Origin: Stereocaulon alpinum
Taxonomy: Eukaryota; Ascomycota; Lecanoromycetes; Lecanorales; Stereocaulaceae
Length of the DNA stretch: 64,000 bases
Direction: 5' to 3'
Assembly (NCBI GenBank): GCA_018257865.1
Contig: JAEUBA010000081.1
Span: forward strand, 62,001 to 126,000
In this document: piece by piece, positions 58,916 to 64,000 of the stretch
How the letters are laid out: every line of letters begins with the position of its first letter
Numbering within the stretch: the stretch's first letter is position 1
Translations under genes and position numbers: made by a program
The notes under the pieces: model-generated
Told to the model about the DNA's origin: nothing
What the model saw: the letters and a program-made list of their open reading frames with translations, nothing else
Database searches by the model: none

Positions 58916-60989
58916 CTTCCGAAGTATGTCGGCTTCGTCCCCTGCTAGTTGCTGCTGACCTTATGACACCTTTACTAGCAGGTTCTGATGTCACACATAC
59001 CCTGACAAGCTAGCTGTAGGAGTAATTCAGCTGTCGGCTGAAATGCGACTTTCCCCTGGATGATTCATCTGCTTCCACAGCGCCCTCACCAACGCCATTT
59101 TCTCCGGGCTACTACTCCTCCATCCCGATACGTCATTGATTAGGGCTGTGACCCAATCAATTGGCGACCCGGGCTGTCGGGATACCCAAGACACGCAGCG
59201 ACAAGGATCATTCTGCTCATCATCTGGTACCGTGATGCGGTTGATATGTTCTCATTCTGCTTGTCAACAGCCTGAGGGTAACGAACTCGACACAGAATCA
59301 TCGCCACTGGAACTTCTTTCATGACTAACCTCATCGTAAGACTTGGAGATCGAGTTCCGCTCACCACAGCACTACTCTCCCGCCCTGACGTTAGCATACC
59401 GTACTTTAGGTACACCTTGGTTGAAGGACAGTCGATCAAGGGATACAAACAACCGACAAGCAACTCTGGACTGGAGGTAATGACCATAGACATAGGAACT
59501 TGAACAAATGACTTTCGTGAATGATTCTTGTAAGCTTGTGATATATCAGCTCGTTGTTGAGGATTATAAATCATATGACATCTTCCTCTGTTCGCAGACG
59601 TTGCAGACTGCGCTAAAATAGTCGCGCTAAAAGTTTCCCGAAATTGTCAGATACTTTACCTTATGATTGTAACGCGTCCCTGCGCTAGAAGCTGACTGCC
59701 AGCAAGACGTTGCTCCTTCCTGAAACTCCCTGTAAATCTGTTATGTCCTCAATGTCGCCTCGATCATGGCGCATGCCATGTTGACGGGTTGCGCAAGAAT
59801 GGCAGGCTCCGCAGTCCCTTGCTAAATGTATAACCTGATTCACCGTCTCTCGCATTCTCGTCCCTTTAGACGACCTGTCAGGCATTTTGCAGGTGAGAAA
59901 CGGTCAATCTCTCTGTTTACGAGGACTTCACTGCTTACCGTGCGAATACGTTGTAGCGGTTGAAGGGGGCAGTAGATTGCGTATAGGCATTCGAGGTGTC
60001 TGGGGGCCATGTCAGCGATTGGTGGATTCGTTACCCTTGTACCTACTTTTCTGACCCCTATTCTTCTTCCCTCCCAGGAGCTGATGGCAGTTCACTTTGA
60101 TTGAAAACAGGATTATCACTTTTGAATATCCTGTCGCTGCAACCAGAGCGTTCACAGGTCTGAAACCTTTCTCCAATACTATACAGGACTCCAGAGAAGG
60201 CCTACGCAAAGGCCTCGACATGCGTGATATGATCCTTCTAGCCTAATCATACACAGGCTTCTCGTAAGCCGAGATGCTCTTCAGCCCTCTGGGCCTGAGT
60301 GAAAGGTGAAGCCAAGACCAGTCTTCTCCCTCTCATCCCGTCACATGCGTCTCCCCGAATCTACAACGTTGACCACCCGTCCATCAATGATTTAGCCGCA
60401 AAGCTCATTGCAGGTATCAAGCCTTTCCATTGGGTATTGATGGAGAGACTAGCCTGTGCTCAGAGCAGCCTTCCAGATGGCGTCAGCCTAACGAGCAAAC
60501 TGGCAGAGGTTCAATTTCACTATGCTGAAGAGCAAGGGCTGAGTGAGAGTGTTGAACAGGCTCCAAAAGGGGTAGGTGTGACCTGAATCACAGAAGGGAT
60601 AAGGCTCCTTATTAAGAATGCTGGCATGCGAAGGCTAGCTAATCTATAGACGGAGAACAAGTCTTCTACACACCTTGGCACTCAGCTACGCATATCTAAC
60701 AGGGCGATCTGTCGAATTTATCATCCCTACTGCAAACATGTCAATCAACATCTGGGAACTGCAGCTGACTCAGCAAACAGGCCGGTCTCGCCTCTGATCC
60801 GGAAAAGCTTGCCGTGAGGGTTCGCGTTCGCAATGGCGCAGTGTTTCCGGGTACGTGCAGTTCGGAAGCGCCCCTCTGTTGATACGGTGACGTTGTGGGG
60901 TGGGGAAGCCTTGATGTCAAACAGATCCACACCGTTAAAAGGCCGAGGGAAGTCCTGCCAACATCTCGAGTCAAGCAGTTGTTGAAAAA
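58916..60989. other. Intergenic region with coding-like remnants
   Basis: A 2.1-kb gap. A plus-strand frame at 60299-60586 (VDHPSINDLAAKLIAGIKPF...) and another stretch around 60780-60890 look protein-like but end in stops and I recognise no family. They may be remnants of a decayed gene. No intact gene seen. Confidence 0.35.
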
Positions 60990-63050
60990 ATGACGAACGA
61001 CAGTATACCATATTCAGTACAGGAAGGCATAGAGCTGGCTCTAGCTCAACTTCTCAGGTCAGCCAATGATGTAATCCCACGCGAAGTCAAATGCCGCGCG
61101 AGGGAGGTTGTCTTTGAATTGAACGGTCGACGAGATCAAAATGGCCTCCCGTGTCCTTTCAAAGAGACTAAGGCAATCTCCGCACTAAAAGCAGTAGAGG
61201 CTGTTTTAGTAGCTACCATAACTAATCTAAAAGACGGCCATGAAGCTCGAAGAATCTCGTTGAATGTAGAGCGATCGGCATGCTCTCTCTTTGCCGCATA
61301 CCTTTCTGCGATTGAGGCCATGTTCAAGGGCAATCCGAATATGAGGGCAAAGCTGAGTGGTCTCCTCTGACGATAAACATAGTCTGAACAGAATGCTCAC
61401 CGACTCAGATACCGACCTCTTGCAGGCCCAATCGATTTTGTACCGGCGTTTTTTAGCTAATTTGTACGAGACAAAAGACCCTGCGGCGTACTGTCACCTC
61501 CATGGATCGCTCGAAGCTACGACGTCGCTCAACATGATTGGTCTCGAACGTTATCCGCCTGATTTAACCGACAACCATGACTGTATTGAATTGATCGAAA
61601 GCCGCATGAAGGAATACTCTATAGCAGAACTAGAAAACTTGAATGCGAAGAACAGGCAAGCGGGCGTTATCTGTCTCAAATACGACGATTTCAAGCAGAT
61701 GCCATACGTAAGGAGCCCTGAGACCCCGGTATTTCCCTAACTGCTAATACCGAGTCAGGGCCAAAGTAAGCTGGGTGAGCCACCATGGCTGTTGGAAAGT
61801 ATGGAAACTACAACGCCACCAGTACCATTCCGTTCCCAGAAAGAGCGTTGGGGGGAAGTCTTCATCACTTGCTGGCATCAGAATTTTCGAGCTCTGTAGG
61901 ATCATTGCAGATCCTACCATACGACGTAGCCTCGCCGATTATGGAGCCGACTTTATCAAGGTCACATCGCCTCACCTGAGTGATGTACCTTTCTTTCAGA
62001 TCGATGGGTGAGTGTTATGTTCCCTTGTGCACCCCTTTGCTCCACAGCCCATTCTCTTCGTCTGAAATCTGGGTGAGTGCTTGCACACTTTCGTGTTCAG
62101 GGCGATTGGAATCTTTGCGACGAAAATCGTGTCCCTTAGGCACTGCGGTCCTCTATTTCGAACTCTCTTCCCCTGTTCGTCATGTCTTTCGGAGTGAAGC
62201 CAATTGCAAACAGCAACATGTATAAACACACCCTCGACCTCGATCTCCGCGACCCCGCCTTCCGCGCGCACTTCGACTCCCTCCTCTCAACCATCGACAT
62301 CTTCCTCGACGGCTATAGACCTAGTACCCTCAGCCGCCTAGGCTACGGTCCCGCCTAACTTACAGTATTTGCTCGCTTCAGAAACATAGGCATCATCTAC
62401 ATCTCCGAATCCTGCTTTGGCGCCCTTCCGCCTTCATCAACCGAACCCGCTGATTCCGAATTGAGACGGTGGTCACTACGACCGGCTGGCAGCAGATCGC
62501 AGACTGTGTCACCGGCCTGGCTTGGACGCAAGGTGTGGAATCCATGGACTTGAATGAGCCTGTTCTTCCGCCTTTCCCAATTAGCGATTACGGCACTGGC
62601 TGCGCTGGTACCATTGCCGCACTCACGGGCCTTTATTAACGTGCCACGGAAGGAGGAAGCTGGTGGGGTGGCGTCAGCCTTGTAGGGTATAACGTCTCCC
62701 TCTTCAGCTTGGGCCTGTATCCACCCGAGCTGATCTAAGAACTTGAGACGAGATTCCGAAACGCTGGGTTCTATGGAAAGGGCGAAGGAGGTTTGAAGCA
62801 TAGCGATAGCGTCGACGTAATTGGTAAGAGGGCGCTGATGGGCATGAAGTTGGCAAGCCCGCAATTGTTTGAGGATGAACATTATTGTGAGGCGTGGAAT
62901 CGGGGGTTTGGAGCTAGAGTGAGGTATGTGAGGAGTGCGGTTGATGTTGAGGGTGTGAGGGTCGGGTTTGAGAGGGGGACTAGACCGAATGGGTTTGATG
63001 AGGGTGGTTGGGAGGGACGGGAGGTCGAAGCTGGATTTGTTGATGCTTAG
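60990..63050 (+). pseudogene. Decayed CoA-transferase family III (CaiB/BaiF) gene
   Basis: The N-terminal half still reads well with introns 61360-61408 and 61708-61758: YSVQEGIELALAQLL, ISALKAVEAVLVATI, DTDLLQAQSILYRRF, LYETKDPAAYCHLHGSLEAT, LNAKNRQAGVICLKYDDF, GEPPWLLESMETTTPPVPF. At the G6 run 61850-61855 the frame is lost and LAGIRIFELCRIIADP continues in another frame. After a long apparent intron (62008-62213), MYKHTLDLDLRDP to RLGYGPA is followed by TAA at 62356. A second shift occurs before GWQQIADCVTGLAW, and further TAA codons lie at 62637 and 62736 before ERGTRPNGFDEGGW. The family moves CoA between organic acids (for example formyl-, succinyl- or itaconyl-CoA). Several lesions argue for a pseudogene; single sequencing errors cannot explain all. 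Confidence 0.85.
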
Positions 63051-64000
63051 GGTCGATAAGTGGAGCTGTATGCAGGGGGAGAATGCATGTGTAATGCGTA
63101 AGGTATTTTAGTAAGACGTCCAAAATTTGCAGTTTACATACGCACAGTCCCTCCGCATGCCTACCTAATTCCTTAGAATCTCAGCAGCGCATGTAATACA
63201 TTTATCTTCCAAGTCTCTACGAACATACCATACACAACACAAACCCCTCACCTAGAAAAATCACCCCAGCTATCCGAAGCCGAGAATCGTGAGTACGTAA
63301 TGCGATGTCCACCCATAAAGATTATCCCAGTGTCGCTGATCATTCCCATCTTTCGGCATCCACTGCTCGAAATCCGTCACATTCTGCTAGTCTTGTTATT
63401 ACCACTTATCCTCATCCCAGGCTACTGAGGTCAATCCACCAACCACTGACCACTGATCACCTCCACGGTAGATACATAGTCATTCGAATGAATGTTATCA
63501 TCTTGTTCGAATTCCTTTCCCGTATTGCTCAGGGTATCACGTATAAATCTCATTTATCCGAATCTGAAATCGGCTAGAACTACCTGGTACTCTCTCCTAC
63601 GTATCTCTGGATCTAGTGGAGTAGAAAGGATATTGCGTAAGGAAGGAATGGCGACGCTTAGATTTAGCCGTGTAGTAGTTGGTTTTGTGGTAGTGGTATT
63701 CTTCGAGGCCGGTGGGTGTGTATGTTTATAGGAAGATTGGGGTTGCGGTCAATTTCTGTAGAGGCTGTTGATGTACGTAGCGTAGCCTCGGGAAAGTGTG
63801 TGGTATGGTGGGGCAGTTGGTTCTCTGATGACAGGAGTTTTGTGGGTGGCTTAACGATCTGGAGATTTCTTCAATTTGATAGCTAAGACGGTAGAATTTC
63901 CACCACCTTGGTCTGAGACTTGTGGAAGATTTCGACTGCTAGCTACCAGCCCTATAGTCGCGGCCAGGTTCTGGGGGCTTCTGTCCGTGCCTCTGTACTA
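63051..64000. other. Terminal intergenic region
   Basis: No supportable gene in the last 950 bases; short frames without motifs only. Confidence 0.45.

Noticed and set aside
60299..60890. Possible relic of an MmgE/PrpD-type gene beside the CoA-transferase
   Set aside because: The resemblance rests on a short stretch around 60780-60820 only; stops interrupt it and I cannot support the family.
62397..62882. Long minus-strand frame across the CoA-transferase remnant
   Set aside because: It is the antisense shadow of the plus-strand pseudogene, which has clear family motifs.

Overview
The window is nuclear DNA of a filamentous ascomycete, most probably a Dothideomycete. Genes carry short introns, mostly 46 to about 100 nt, with GTRNGT-type donors, CTRAY-type branch points and AG acceptors. 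Genes are well separated, and the identified proteins have typical fungal architectures (Zn2Cys6 regulator, fungal GtaA glutaminase, GH5 endoglucanase, Mot1, BBP, Stm1/SERBP1). The class-level call is an inference. I saw no convincing tRNA, rRNA or CRISPR array. All gene models were rebuilt by hand from frame continuity and splice signals, and every multi-exon coding total is divisible by three.

Layout. 1-690: 3' end of a six-hairpin glycosidase-like gene, followed by a 23-base poly-G run. 940-3113 (-): TPR protein. 4340-5761 (-): Stm1/SERBP1-type ribosome-associated RNA-binding protein. 6319-7764 (-): Fcr3-type bZIP factor with a probable GC-AG intron. 9110-10993 (+): arrestin-domain protein. 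12101-13190 (-): LIM-like zinc-binding protein. 13839-14383 (-): MAPEG protein. 15036-17094 (-): large multipass membrane protein. 19399-20091 (+): small highly charged protein. 20467-21485 (-): Ser/Thr-rich single-pass surface protein. 22501-24620 (+): disordered basic SP-rich protein. 25273-31134 (-): Mot1. 32699-36036 (+): Ark/Prk (NAK) kinase with a second GC-AG intron. 37113-37665 (+): Mediator subunit Med10. 38700-41494 (+): secreted glutaminase A. 42291-44139 (-): conserved uncharacterised protein. 44962-45969 (+): zinc-knuckle protein. 46402-47468 (-): intradiol dioxygenase. 48213-48698 (+): complex I NDUFS5-type subunit. 49272-51549 (+): branchpoint-binding protein BBP/SF1. 53039-54702 (-): GH5 endoglucanase. 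55414-55694: foldback/MITE-like transposable element with a 5-bp target duplication. 56293-58915 (-): Zn2Cys6 factor. 60990-63050 (+): decayed CoA-transferase family III gene.

Most of the segment is a mixture of housekeeping genes: transcription (Mot1, Med10), splicing (BBP), translation (Stm1), respiration (NDUFS5) and endocytosis or trafficking (NAK kinase, arrestin). The last 11 kb is more accessory in character: endoglucanase, transposable element, pathway-type regulator and a dead enzyme gene beside it. I found no gene cluster acting as one clear new system. The points most worth following are four CTAAC motifs plus a hairpin in one intron of the gene for the branchpoint-binding protein itself, the nested foldback element, two GC-AG introns, and the pseudogene whose three stop codons all look like CAA to TAA changes, the signature expected of RIP.
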